From NCBI RefSeq assembly GCF_008271695.1, contig NZ_VKKY01000003.1, positions 1,240,001-1,304,000 of the forward strand: a stretch of 64,000 bases of DNA, given 5' to 3'. The notes under the pieces are model-generated. The model was not told the DNA's origin, did no database searches, and saw only the letters and a list, made by a program, of their open reading frames with translations. Position 1 is the first letter of the stretch. Each line of letters begins with the position of its first letter. A program made the translations under genes and the position numbers. This DNA is from Rufibacter hautae. GTDB taxonomy: Bacteria; Bacteroidota; Bacteroidia; Cytophagales; Hymenobacteraceae. Positions 54,931-63,109 of the stretch are shown here, in pieces.

Positions 54931-55263
54931 ATGCTTCGTCTACAGCCTTATATCGCCGCTTTTTTGCTGCTGCTCTTCTGCCAGGTCATGGTGCCGGAGT
55001 CGGCCTTGCTGGCGCTGCACGAACACGAGCATACCGAGGCGCATGACGAGCCTATCCCCGATGGGGAGCATACCGTGGGCAAAGTACACCAGCACTGCAA
55101 GGTCAAAGAATACGGCCCCACCGATCTAATCTCTTTTCCTCCTTTAGAGGTTCCGTTTACAGCACCCCCAATCAGTACCCGAATTTCAGGCTTTACCTTT
55201 GCCTGGAAGTTTACCTATCCCAACAACATAGATCTTCGGGGACCACCCCAACACATCTCCTAA
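54931..55263 (+). CDS. Small secreted histidine-rich protein
   Basis: Encodes 110 aa. A hydrophobic signal (YIAAFLLLLFCQVMVPESALLAL) is followed by a histidine- and acid-rich stretch (LHEHEHTEAHDE, then HTVGKVHQHCK) likely to bind metal ions such as zinc, copper or iron. It ends with LRGPPQHIS, a short tail I have seen in similar small Bacteroidetes proteins. It precedes the aspartoacylase-like and TonB-receptor genes on the same strand, which supports a metal-related role. Function inferred from composition and context. Confidence 0.65.
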   Translation: MLRLQPYIAAFLLLLFCQVMVPESALLALHEHEHTEAHDEPIPDGEHTVGKVHQHCKVKEYGPTDLISFPPLEVPFTAPPISTRISGFTFAWKFTYPNNIDLRGPPQHIS

Positions 55264-55608
55264 CCGTAGGCACTCGCCTGTTTTCACCCATTTTTTTGGC
55301 TTTTTACGGCTGCTTTCGCTCCTGCCGAAGTAGTGAGTACTGGTACGTCTTGTTTTTTCGTGCTATAAACAACCGTATCTGCGTGGGATTGCCTTTTAGC
55401 GTTTCTCGCCCAGAGTTGGAATTGGTGGGTCTTTTCTGAACCAGGAAAAGCCTGTCCGGCAGCTTGTGTCCTTTTTTCTGTTTTGCAGTTTCCGGCGCTT
55501 ACCGTCCTGGTAAGTCATGCCCCTGCATTCCTTTTTAATTTTAGAAAAGCAGACCCGCGTGGCTACCCAAAGCCGGGCATTGTCTGCCGTTTACGATTTG
55601 CGTTTCTT
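55264..55608. other. Intergenic region before the aspartoacylase-like gene
   Basis: No gene is called. The frame of the next gene stays open upstream to 55483, but that extension would put a non-signal sequence before a clear signal peptide. No riboswitch-like structure, including cobalamin, was recognised. Confidence 0.5.
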
Positions 55609-56652
55609 ATGAGAAATTTACCTTTACTTCTATTCTTCTTTTTCGCGTTACACCTATCCGCCCATGCCCAGGTAAAAGCTTTCCAGTTTCAGGGCGAAAA
55701 GATAAAACCAGGCTCAAAACTGAGCTTTCTGCTACCCGTCGTCACGTCCCAAGACAGCACCGTTATTCCGGTGACTGTTTTCCACGGAGCCAAGAAAGGA
55801 CCTGTTCTGGGCATCACGGCCGGGGTGCACGGCCTGGAGTATGCGCCCATCATGGCCGCCCAAAAGCTAGGCAAACAATTAGACCCTGCGCAGATGAGCG
55901 GCACCGTCATTCTGATGCACCTAGCTAATGTGCCCGCTTTTCTGAACCGCAGCCTGCGGGTGAACCCTTTGGATGGAAAGAACCTGAACCGCGTTTTCCC
56001 GGGCAAAAAAGAGGGCACCAGCACCGAGCAAATCGCCTGGCTTATTTCCAATGACATCATCGCGCGCTGCGATTACTTTATTGACGTGCACGACGGCGAT
56101 GCCAACGGGGATTTGCGCCCGTACTCCGGCTATTACAACTACTTCAACATGCCCGAGGTCTCGGAGAAAGCCCGTCAGATGGCCGTCAGCTTGGGCTTTG
56201 ATTTCATTGTGCAGTTCGGGAATGAACAGGCGCTGACGGAGGCGTCTATCTACTGTTCCCGGGAGGCCACCAAGCGCAACATCCCGGCCGTGGACATTGA
56301 ATGCGGCCGCATGGGTAGGGTAGAAGAGGAAACGGTGCAGAAGGTATTGGCCGCCCTGAACAGCCTGATGCGCCACCTGACCATCCTGGAAGGAAAGCCC
56401 AACAACGTGGCTAACCCAATAATGGTGGCCCAACGCACCACCGTGGAAAGCAAGCACACCGGCTTTTTCTACAGCGATCTCACCAGCGGCGACTACGTGA
56501 AAAAGGGCATGCGGCTGGGCTATACCACCGACCTTTTCGGGAACCATCTCGCCGATGTGTTCTGCCCGGTAGACGGCTTCATTCTTTACAAGATTTTCAA
56601 TCCGCCGGTAAAGGCCGGCGACGGGCTTTTCAACATCGGGCACATCCAATAA
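55609..56652 (+). CDS. Secreted succinylglutamate desuccinylase / aspartoacylase-family protein
   Basis: Encodes 347 aa from the ATG at 55609, immediately followed by a signal peptide (LLLFFFFALHLSAHAQ). It is a zinc carboxypeptidase-like AstE/AspA domain: GVHGLEYAP (H75, E78) and DVHDGD (about H160) as zinc ligands, and the catalytic glutamate in VDIECGRMG (about 229). A C-terminal beta domain follows. Cytoplasmic relatives remove acyl groups from amino acids; a secreted form may cleave an amide bond in a siderophore or peptide. It lies 71 bases before the TonB receptor gene and probably shares its transcript. Confidence 0.88.
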   Translation: MRNLPLLLFFFFALHLSAHAQVKAFQFQGEKIKPGSKLSFLLPVVTSQDSTVIPVTVFHGAKKGPVLGITAGVHGLEYAPIMAAQKLGKQLDPAQMSGTVILMHLANVPAFLNRSLRVNPLDGKNLNRVFPGKKEGTSTEQIAWLISNDIIARCDYFIDVHDGDANGDLRPYSGYYNYFNMPEVSEKARQMAVSLGFDFIVQFGNEQALTEASIYCSREATKRNIPAVDIECGRMGRVEEETVQKVLAALNSLMRHLTILEGKPNNVANPIMVAQRTTVESKHTGFFYSDLTSGDYVKKGMRLGYTTDLFGNHLADVFCPVDGFILYKIFNPPVKAGDGLFNIGHIQ

Positions 56653-56723
56653 ATCCTCAGACTTCAACCCCACCAGGTGAAAGCTTTTACCAATAGCTTT
56701 CACCTGGGCTTATCCCTCGTTTT

Positions 56724-59159
56724 ATGAAAAGACATCTCATTTTATTTCTTCTGATGCTGCATCAGCTGGTAGCGTATTCCCAAACCGAGGGGCATGTTAC
56801 CGGAACCGTCAAAAACGCCAAAGGCGATGCATTGGAAGGCCTAACCGTTACCCTCAAGGAAAATAATGCCTTGTCGGCGGTGACCGCGGCCGACGGCTCG
56901 TTTCACCTCCACCATGTACCGTTTGGCACCTATACCTTGCTGGCTTTGGGAGTGGGGTACACCACCGAAGCAAGAACCATTGTCCTGGCTGCCGGTAACT
57001 CCGAGGTATTGGTGGCTTTTACTTTAAAGCAAAATTCCCAAGCCCTGCAGGAAGTGGAGGTGCTGGGCCGGAAGGAAACATCCTACAAAAGCGAGTACAG
57101 TTTTATCGGGACCAAAACCGCCACCCTGGTCATGGACGTGCCGCAGACCATTTCCACGGTCACCAAGGAGCTCATAGAGGACCAGCAGGCCTTTACCCTC
57201 AACGACGTGGTGAAGAACGTGGCGGGCGTGAACCAGTATTCCAGCTACGACGACCTCACGGTGCGCGGCTTCCGGAACGGCTACGAGAGCGGCTTCCGGT
57301 TGGTGAATGGCCTGCGCTCGGGTTACAGCTACGGGAACGGCTTTTTCCGGGTGCCGCTGACGGTGAACTTGGAGTGGGTGGAGGTGTTGAAAGGCCCGGG
57401 GGCGGCGCTGTTCGGGGACATCAACCCCGGCGGAACCATCAACATGGTGACCAAGAAGCCGCTGGAGGAAGACCGTAAGGCCGTGAGTTTCTCGGTAGGG
57501 AGTTTCCAGACGATGCGCTCTACGCTGGATTTCACCGGTGCCTTAACCGTAGACAAAACCTTGTTGTACCGCCTGAACGTGGGCTACGAGAATACCAAAA
57601 CCTTTCGGGACGTGAATGACCGGGCCTCCTTCATTGTAGCGCCCACTATCACGTTCCGGCCCACCGAGAACACCACCTTCAACGCTGAACTGGTGTACAG
57701 CAACTTCAATGGCTATTTGGACCGCGGGCTGCCCATTCAGGCCGGTGACTTGTACGCGCTTCCGTTTTCCTTTACCCTGAGCCAGCCCAATGACCACTTC
57801 CGGGTAACGGATCTTTCGCTCAACGCCTCTCTAAACCAGAAAATCAACGACCAGCTCTCGTTCAACGTGGCGTACATGAAGTTCGCCTACGCCGAGGACA
57901 TCAAGGAGCACCGCACTCTGAACACCTTCGCCGATGCACCCCTGAACACCGTGATGAACCTGCGGTACTTTGAAAGGCGGGCCAAAGAGTACACCGATAA
58001 CCTCTCTGCCTACTTCTCCTATGCCGGGAACACCGGCCCACTCAGCCACAAAGTAGTGCTGGGCGCCGATTACGTGAAGTTCTCCACCGACAAGAACAGC
58101 ACCATGTTTGAGGCCCGGCAGCAATTGGTGAATGGGAAGGCTGTGCCATTGACCTTTGACCTGAGGAACCCAGTCTATGAGATCAAGAACACCAGCGATT
58201 ACATCCGGCGGCCCACGCCGCAGTTCTTCATCGACTACCTCAACTCGGTGTTCCATACCACTGGCCTGTATGTGCAGGACCAAGTGGAAGTAACCGATAA
58301 ATTGGGATTGCTGCTGGGGCTGCGCTATGAGCTGTTCCGCGATGAACGGGACTACGGCAACGGCGAGGAAACCGTGCAGCAAAACATGCTGCTGCCCCGC
58401 GCGGGTCTCACGTACTCGGTGTTGGAGAACGTGAACTACTTCGCCAGTTACAACCAAGGTTTCCGGCCCATCAATCCGCGGTACATTAAATTCCCTGAGC
58501 GCTACGGCCGTGGCGAGCCTTTTGAGAATGAGCAGAGCTACCAGGTGGAAACAGGGTTCAAAGGCGAGTTCTTCCAGAAAGCCTTGTTTGCCACCGTCTC
58601 TTTCTACCAGATTGAAAAGCGAAATACCCTCATCAACACGGGGCAGGTGACCGAGGAAGGCAACCCCATCTACCGGCAGAACGGGAAAGCCCGCTCCCGC
58701 GGAATGGAGCTGGAAGTAACCGGCAACCTACTTCCCAACTTCAACCTGAACGCCAACTACGCCTTCAACCGCACCGAGATTCTGGATGCCGATGTAGCCG
58801 CCGAAAACGGCATGGTCGCCGCCAACGCCCCTAAGTACTCGGCGGGTCTTTGGGCGAAATACACCTTTACCGGTCCTGTCCTGAATGGAGTTGGCATAGC
58901 CCTAGGCGGAAATTACGTGAGCCGCCGTCGCATGGAAGTACAGGTGAACGCCGTGAATACTGGCGAGCTCATTTGGGATTACTGGCCTGAATACACCGTG
59001 GTCACTGCGGCCCTGTTCTACCACGTGAACAAATTTAAACTAAGTCTGAACCTGAACAACGTCCTGAACAAACGCTACTTCGTGGGAGGCTACGATTACT
59101 TCCGAGCCAGCCCCGGTGCCCCTAGGAATTTCATTGCCACGGTGGGGTATACCATTTAA
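56724..59159 (+). CDS. TonB-dependent siderophore-type receptor
   Basis: Encodes 811 aa: signal peptide (LILFLLMLHQLVAYSQ), an N-terminal CarboxypepD_reg-like domain (about 22-108), then the plug with MDVPQTISTVTKELIEDQQAFTLNDVVKNVAGVNQYSSYDDLTVRGFRN (about 140-190), and a 22-strand barrel ending in GYTI. The plug motifs match the FhuA/FecA-type siderophore receptors rather than SusC. It imports a chelated metal or similar compound with TonB energy. The neighbouring His-rich and aspartoacylase-like genes and the ABC genes downstream may belong to the same system. Confidence 0.93.
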   Translation: MKRHLILFLLMLHQLVAYSQTEGHVTGTVKNAKGDALEGLTVTLKENNALSAVTAADGSFHLHHVPFGTYTLLALGVGYTTEARTIVLAAGNSEVLVAFTLKQNSQALQEVEVLGRKETSYKSEYSFIGTKTATLVMDVPQTISTVTKELIEDQQAFTLNDVVKNVAGVNQYSSYDDLTVRGFRNGYESGFRLVNGLRSGYSYGNGFFRVPLTVNLEWVEVLKGPGAALFGDINPGGTINMVTKKPLEEDRKAVSFSVGSFQTMRSTLDFTGALTVDKTLLYRLNVGYENTKTFRDVNDRASFIVAPTITFRPTENTTFNAELVYSNFNGYLDRGLPIQAGDLYALPFSFTLSQPNDHFRVTDLSLNASLNQKINDQLSFNVAYMKFAYAEDIKEHRTLNTFADAPLNTVMNLRYFERRAKEYTDNLSAYFSYAGNTGPLSHKVVLGADYVKFSTDKNSTMFEARQQLVNGKAVPLTFDLRNPVYEIKNTSDYIRRPTPQFFIDYLNSVFHTTGLYVQDQVEVTDKLGLLLGLRYELFRDERDYGNGEETVQQNMLLPRAGLTYSVLENVNYFASYNQGFRPINPRYIKFPERYGRGEPFENEQSYQVETGFKGEFFQKALFATVSFYQIEKRNTLINTGQVTEEGNPIYRQNGKARSRGMELEVTGNLLPNFNLNANYAFNRTEILDADVAAENGMVAANAPKYSAGLWAKYTFTGPVLNGVGIALGGNYVSRRRMEVQVNAVNTGELIWDYWPEYTVVTAALFYHVNKFKLSLNLNNVLNKRYFVGGYDYFRASPGAPRNFIATVGYTI

Positions 59160-59226
59160 GGTATAGTGTGTTTTGTGGCTGATTTTTAAAATTTAAGCCG
59201 AAAACAGAAGGCAAGTTTGAGGAAAA

Positions 59227-59303
59227 TGTAGGGGCAATCCCTTGTGGTTGCCCTTGCTAACCTAGCAACCGTGAAAGGGCAACCACAAGGGATTGCCCCT
59301 ACA
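59227..59303. repeat. Dispersed hairpin repeat with perfect 29-bp arms
   Basis: Arms 59227-59255 and 59275-59303 are exact reverse complements (tgtaggggcaatcccttgtg...) around a 19-base centre. The arm also occurs once inside the element at 38058-38085. It separates the receptor from the ABC transporter genes. Confidence 0.8.
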
Positions 59304-59382
59304 AAAAGATGGTCATCCTGAGAACAATTCCTTTTTAGGTTTTCAGCCCATTTCTCCCAAAACAACTCTAAAACAAAAACAA

Positions 59383-59413
59383 TTAGCAATTGACAATTAA
59401 CAATTAACAATCA
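59383..59413 (+). repeat. AATTAACAATT tandem repeat before a start codon
   Basis: Three to four near-identical units of (c)aattgacaattaacaatt end five bases before the ABC ATPase ATG. Confidence 0.5.
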
Positions 59414-59418
59414 TCCAT

Positions 59419-60129
59419 ATGAAATTTGCCCTAGAAGCAAGACAACTGAAGAAACAATACCAGGACAAACTGGCCCTGAAAGGTCTAGACCTGCAGATAG
59501 AACCCGGGGAGATTTTTTGCCTTTTGGGTCAGAATGGCGCCGGAAAGTCTACTACCATTAACCTGTTCTTGGGGTTTATCAGACCTACGTCAGGAGCGGC
59601 GTACATCAACGGGCTGGAAGTAGCCGCGAACCCCATCAAGGTGAAAGAATACCTGGCCTACATTCCGGAGAATGTGATGCTGTACCCTAACCTGACGGGA
59701 TTGGAGAACCTAGCCTTGTTCAGCAATCTGGCGAGCTTCGACTATTCTCAGGAGGAACTGATGACCTATCTGGTGCAGGCAGGTTTACCGGGCGAGGCGG
59801 CGAAGCGCAAAGTGGGTGCTTACTCCAAGGGGATGCGGCAAAAGGTGGGCATTGCTATAGCCGTTGCAAAGCACGCCAAAGTACTGCTGCTGGATGAACC
59901 CACCTCGGGACTGGACCCGAAGGCCAGCAATGAATTCTCGGAACTGTTGCTCCAACTGAGCGCGAACGGTACGGCCATTTTCATGGCTACCCATGATATT
60001 TTTCGGGCGAAGGAAGTGGGCACTCGCGTGGGCATTATGCGGGAGGGCGAACTGGTGGATTTGCTGGGCACGACCGAACTAAACGCCAACGAGCTGGAAA
60101 AACTGTACCTCAACTATATGCACGCGTAA
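59419..60129 (+). CDS. ABC transporter ATP-binding protein
   Basis: Encodes 236 aa with all ABC motifs: Walker A GQNGAGKST (about 37-45), Q-loop region, signature YSKGMRQK (about 133), Walker B VLLLDEPTSGLD and the H-loop ATHDIF. It powers the two membrane subunits encoded directly after it, with only two bases to the next start. It resembles the ATPases of export or membrane-protein-maturation systems (NosF/ABC-2 type) rather than substrate-binding importers, as no periplasmic binding protein is present. Confidence 0.94.
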   Translation: MKFALEARQLKKQYQDKLALKGLDLQIEPGEIFCLLGQNGAGKSTTINLFLGFIRPTSGAAYINGLEVAANPIKVKEYLAYIPENVMLYPNLTGLENLALFSNLASFDYSQEELMTYLVQAGLPGEAAKRKVGAYSKGMRQKVGIAIAVAKHAKVLLLDEPTSGLDPKASNEFSELLLQLSANGTAIFMATHDIFRAKEVGTRVGIMREGELVDLLGTTELNANELEKLYLNYMHA

Positions 60130-60131
60130 GG

Positions 60132-61553
60132 ATGGTCAAAAGCATTGCCCAAAAAGAATTCATCAGCACCCTGCGTGACCGGCGTTTTGTGGTGCTAAGC
60201 GTGCTGGTTTTGCTGTTGTTGCTGGCCGCCACGGTGGTGGGCCTGTACAGCTACCATACCCAGCAGCAGGAACGCGACGTGGCGCAGCAAACCGTGAACC
60301 ACCAGTTCCAGAACTCCGCTGACCGGCATCCGCACCGCATGGCGCATTACGGCTCTTATGCGTTCCGGCCCAAGTCCAGCATCAGTTTCCTGGATTTCGG
60401 GCTGGATTCCTATACCGGGGCCTCGGTGTTCATGGAGGCGCACCGGCAGAACAGCGCCAATTTCAGTCAGGCGCAGCAATCCTCCTCGCTTATCCGGTTC
60501 GGGGAAATGACCGTGGCCTTTGTGCTGCAGATGCTCCTTCCGCTGCTCATCATTTTCCTTTGTTTCAGCACTTTCACCCAGGAAAAGGAAACCGGGACGC
60601 TCAAGATTCTGCTGAGCCAGGGCGTGTCTCTGCGGGAGATTGCCTGGGCCAAGATTGCCGGGTACGGCAAAACCGTGGCCCTGGTCGTGGGACCTGCCTT
60701 GCTTATTGCCAGTCTGCTGCTGTTCGGGCGGAGTGGCTTTGAATGGCACACCGATGTGCTGGTCAGGCTGCTGCTGTTCATCGGGTTTTACCTGGTGTAC
60801 TTCTTCATTTTCGTGGTACTGTCGGTGGTTGTCTCGGGGGTACACCAGCGCTCTAGCACGGCTTTGGTGACCTTGCTGGGCATCTGGATTCTCTGCTGCG
60901 TGATCATTCCCAAAGCCTCTGCCAACCTGGGCAACACGCTTTACACCACGCCCACCAGAGCCCAGATGGACGCTGATGTGCACGAGGAAGTGGCCAAAGG
61001 CATTGACGGCCATAACTCGCAGGATGCCCGCGCTGAAGCTTTCAAAAAAGAATTGCTCCAGAAGTACGGGGCAGATTCGCTGAGCCAATTGCCGGTGAAT
61101 TTTGACGGAATTATTATGGCCGTGGGGGAAGAGCAGAGCACCAAGGTTTATCGGGAATATTTCGCAGAGCTCACCGATATTTTCCAGAAGCAGAACCGCG
61201 TCTCGGAGTGGGCCGGTTTCCTGAACCCGTACCTGGCGGTGCGCAACCTGTCCATGGGCATGGCGGGCTCCGATTTTCCGCACTACCTCCATTTCCAGAA
61301 CGAGGCCGAGCAGTACCGCTACCACTTGGCCCAGAGCCTGAACCACATTCAGACTACCCGGCTCAAGTACAAAGACAAAACCACCCGCCTCAGCGCAGAC
61401 ACCTGGAAAGAACTGGCGCCTTTCACGTATGAGGCGCCGCCGGTCCAATGGGCTTTAGGTAGTCACTTGATTTCCCTGGTGGCGTTGTTTTTGTGGTTAG
61501 CGCTGGTGTGCACCCTGGGGCTTCGGCTGATTGACAAAATTCAAATTGCGTAA
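60132..61553 (+). CDS. ABC-2 type permease with large extracytoplasmic domain (DUF3526-like), first of two
   Basis: Encodes 473 aa. A first TM segment (VVLSVLVLLLLLAATVVGLY) is followed by a roughly 90-residue periplasmic section, five TM segments in the middle, a long second extracytoplasmic region (about 270-440, FAELTDIFQKQNRVSEWAGFLNPYLAVRNLSMGMAGSD) and a last TM helix. The first cytoplasmic EKETGTLKILLSQGVS motif is typical of ABC-2 permeases. The pattern matches DUF3526-containing permeases, which in other Bacteroidetes are encoded in pairs. Transported substrate unknown. Confidence 0.85.
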   Translation: MVKSIAQKEFISTLRDRRFVVLSVLVLLLLLAATVVGLYSYHTQQQERDVAQQTVNHQFQNSADRHPHRMAHYGSYAFRPKSSISFLDFGLDSYTGASVFMEAHRQNSANFSQAQQSSSLIRFGEMTVAFVLQMLLPLLIIFLCFSTFTQEKETGTLKILLSQGVSLREIAWAKIAGYGKTVALVVGPALLIASLLLFGRSGFEWHTDVLVRLLLFIGFYLVYFFIFVVLSVVVSGVHQRSSTALVTLLGIWILCCVIIPKASANLGNTLYTTPTRAQMDADVHEEVAKGIDGHNSQDARAEAFKKELLQKYGADSLSQLPVNFDGIIMAVGEEQSTKVYREYFAELTDIFQKQNRVSEWAGFLNPYLAVRNLSMGMAGSDFPHYLHFQNEAEQYRYHLAQSLNHIQTTRLKYKDKTTRLSADTWKELAPFTYEAPPVQWALGSHLISLVALFLWLALVCTLGLRLIDKIQIA

Positions 61554-61556
61554 GAC

Positions 61557-62939
61557 ATGAAACCTTTCTGGATACTGATCAAATACGAATGGCTCAATTT
61601 CCGGGCATATAGAGGACTGGTCATTCTTTCCACCCTCGCTTTGGTGGCCGGATTGTACGGCATCTACTACGGCACTACCGAAGTAGAGCGGCAGCGCGAA
61701 AACATAGCAGGGCTGGAGGTATTGACCCAGCACAATGTGGCCGAGATGAAAACCAAATACCCCTCCGAGGCAGATGCCGGAGACATCGGCTACTACCACT
61801 CCACCTTCGCCGTCCACCATCCAGATTCCTGGGCAAGCCTCTCCTTAGGCCAGCGCGACGTAAACCCGTACTACATTAAGCTGCGCCTCCTGAACCTGCA
61901 ATCCCAGCTGTATGATTCAGAGAACATCAACCCGTTGAAGGTGCTCTCCGGGAACTTTGACCTGGCATTTGTGCTGGTGTACCTGTTTCCGCTGCTCATC
62001 ATTGGGTTGTGCTTTAACATTCTGTCCATTGAGAAAGAACAGGGCACTTTGCCTTTGTTGCTGTCGCAGCCCATCAGCCTTCCGCTGATTGTGGGAGCGA
62101 AACTCACGTTCCGGATGATGGTGGTGCTGGGTATGGCGTTGTTGCTTTCCATTGTGGCCATGGTCTGGGGCGCGGTCGTGCCAGATGCACGGATAGCCTT
62201 GTGGTTGGGCGTGGTGGTACTGTATTGCGTATTCTGGTTCGGGATGGCGTTTCTAGTGGCGGCCTTGCAGAAAAACTCGGCGTTCAATGCGGTGACGTTA
62301 TTGGGCGTGTGGTTATTGCTCACCATCATCATCCCGGCGCTACTGAACGTGTATGTGTCCATCCGGCAACCGGTTCCACAGGCGCTAGCCCTCACCATCA
62401 AGCAGCGCGAGGTGGTGCACGGCGGTTGGGACAAACCTAAGCGCGAAACCATGGAGGCCTTCTTCGTGCGCTATCCACAATACCGCGACACGGCCGAGAT
62501 CCAGGGCCGGTTCGCCTGGAAATGGTACTATGCCTTTCATTTGCTGGGAGACATAGCCGTGGAAGATCTGGCGAAAGAGTACCAAAGCAGTCTGCAGGCT
62601 CGGCATGACCTGGTGCAAAACCTAAATGTGCTGTCGGTGCCGGTGAACGTGCAGGGCATTTTCAACGCCATGGCCGGTTCTGACTTACCTTCTTACCTGC
62701 AATTCCTGCAAAGTGCCACCCACTACCACGATACCCTGCGCGAGTTTTACTATCCATTCCTGTTCAAGCAGGTTGGCTTCACCCACGCCGATTACGCTCG
62801 GGAACCCCGGCACAGTTTTACCAGCACGTCAGACATGCCCTCCGCTAAGAATGGTTTGGTGAAACTGCTCCTCAGTGTGCTGGTGGTTTTTGCCGCAGGA
62901 TTGCTTTTGTTCAGGTGGAAAGAGGCTTCTGTGAAGTAG
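61557..62939 (+). CDS. ABC-2 type permease with large extracytoplasmic domain (DUF3526-like), second of two
   Basis: Encodes 460 aa, homologous in layout to the preceding permease: N-terminal TM (LVILSTLALVAGLYGIYYG), periplasmic loop, EKEQGTLPLLLSQPISL motif, central TM bundle and a second large loop with VQGIFNAMAGSDLPSYLQFLQSATHYH, ending in a TM helix. It starts three bases after the first permease gene (TAA GAC ATG), so the two probably form a heterodimer with the ATPase. The shared N-MAGSD-P-YL-FQ motif in both suggests an ancient duplication. Confidence 0.85.
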   Translation: MKPFWILIKYEWLNFRAYRGLVILSTLALVAGLYGIYYGTTEVERQRENIAGLEVLTQHNVAEMKTKYPSEADAGDIGYYHSTFAVHHPDSWASLSLGQRDVNPYYIKLRLLNLQSQLYDSENINPLKVLSGNFDLAFVLVYLFPLLIIGLCFNILSIEKEQGTLPLLLSQPISLPLIVGAKLTFRMMVVLGMALLLSIVAMVWGAVVPDARIALWLGVVVLYCVFWFGMAFLVAALQKNSAFNAVTLLGVWLLLTIIIPALLNVYVSIRQPVPQALALTIKQREVVHGGWDKPKRETMEAFFVRYPQYRDTAEIQGRFAWKWYYAFHLLGDIAVEDLAKEYQSSLQARHDLVQNLNVLSVPVNVQGIFNAMAGSDLPSYLQFLQSATHYHDTLREFYYPFLFKQVGFTHADYAREPRHSFTSTSDMPSAKNGLVKLLLSVLVVFAAGLLLFRWKEASVK

Positions 62940-62964
62940 GAATTTGACTTTGCTGCTACCAATG

Positions 62965-63044
62965 GTTTTTAGCCTGTTTTCTGAAAAACGCCTCAAAATC
63001 ACTAGATAGTTTTTGCCTTGTTTTCTGGAAAAAGTGGCTAAAAC
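62965..63044. repeat. Two degenerate copies of the hairpin family in tandem
   Basis: tttttagcctgttttctgaaaaac at about 62966-62999 and a second tgttttctggaaaaagtggctaaaac copy at about 63009-63044, both between convergent genes. Confidence 0.6.
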
Positions 63045-63052
63045 CAATTCAA

Positions 63053-63090
63053 AGAAAAAGGCCCTACATTTTTGGTGTAGGGCCTTTCTT
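63053..63090. terminator. Bidirectional terminator between convergent genes
   Basis: 16-bp stem aagaaaaaggccctac with its complement, six-base loop, A- and T-tracts on both sides. It serves the permease operon on the plus strand and the protease gene on the minus strand. Confidence 0.85.
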
Positions 63091-63109
63091 AAACATTACC
63101 ATTTGCTGT

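Noticed and set aside
55264..55608. Possible cobalamin or other riboswitch before the receptor cluster
   Set aside because: No B12-box-like sequence or convincing conserved fold could be seen.
60195..61448. 417-codon open frame antisense to the first ABC permease
   Set aside because: Composition is Gln/His/Arg-rich and low complexity; the plus-strand permease has clear TM segments and operon spacing.
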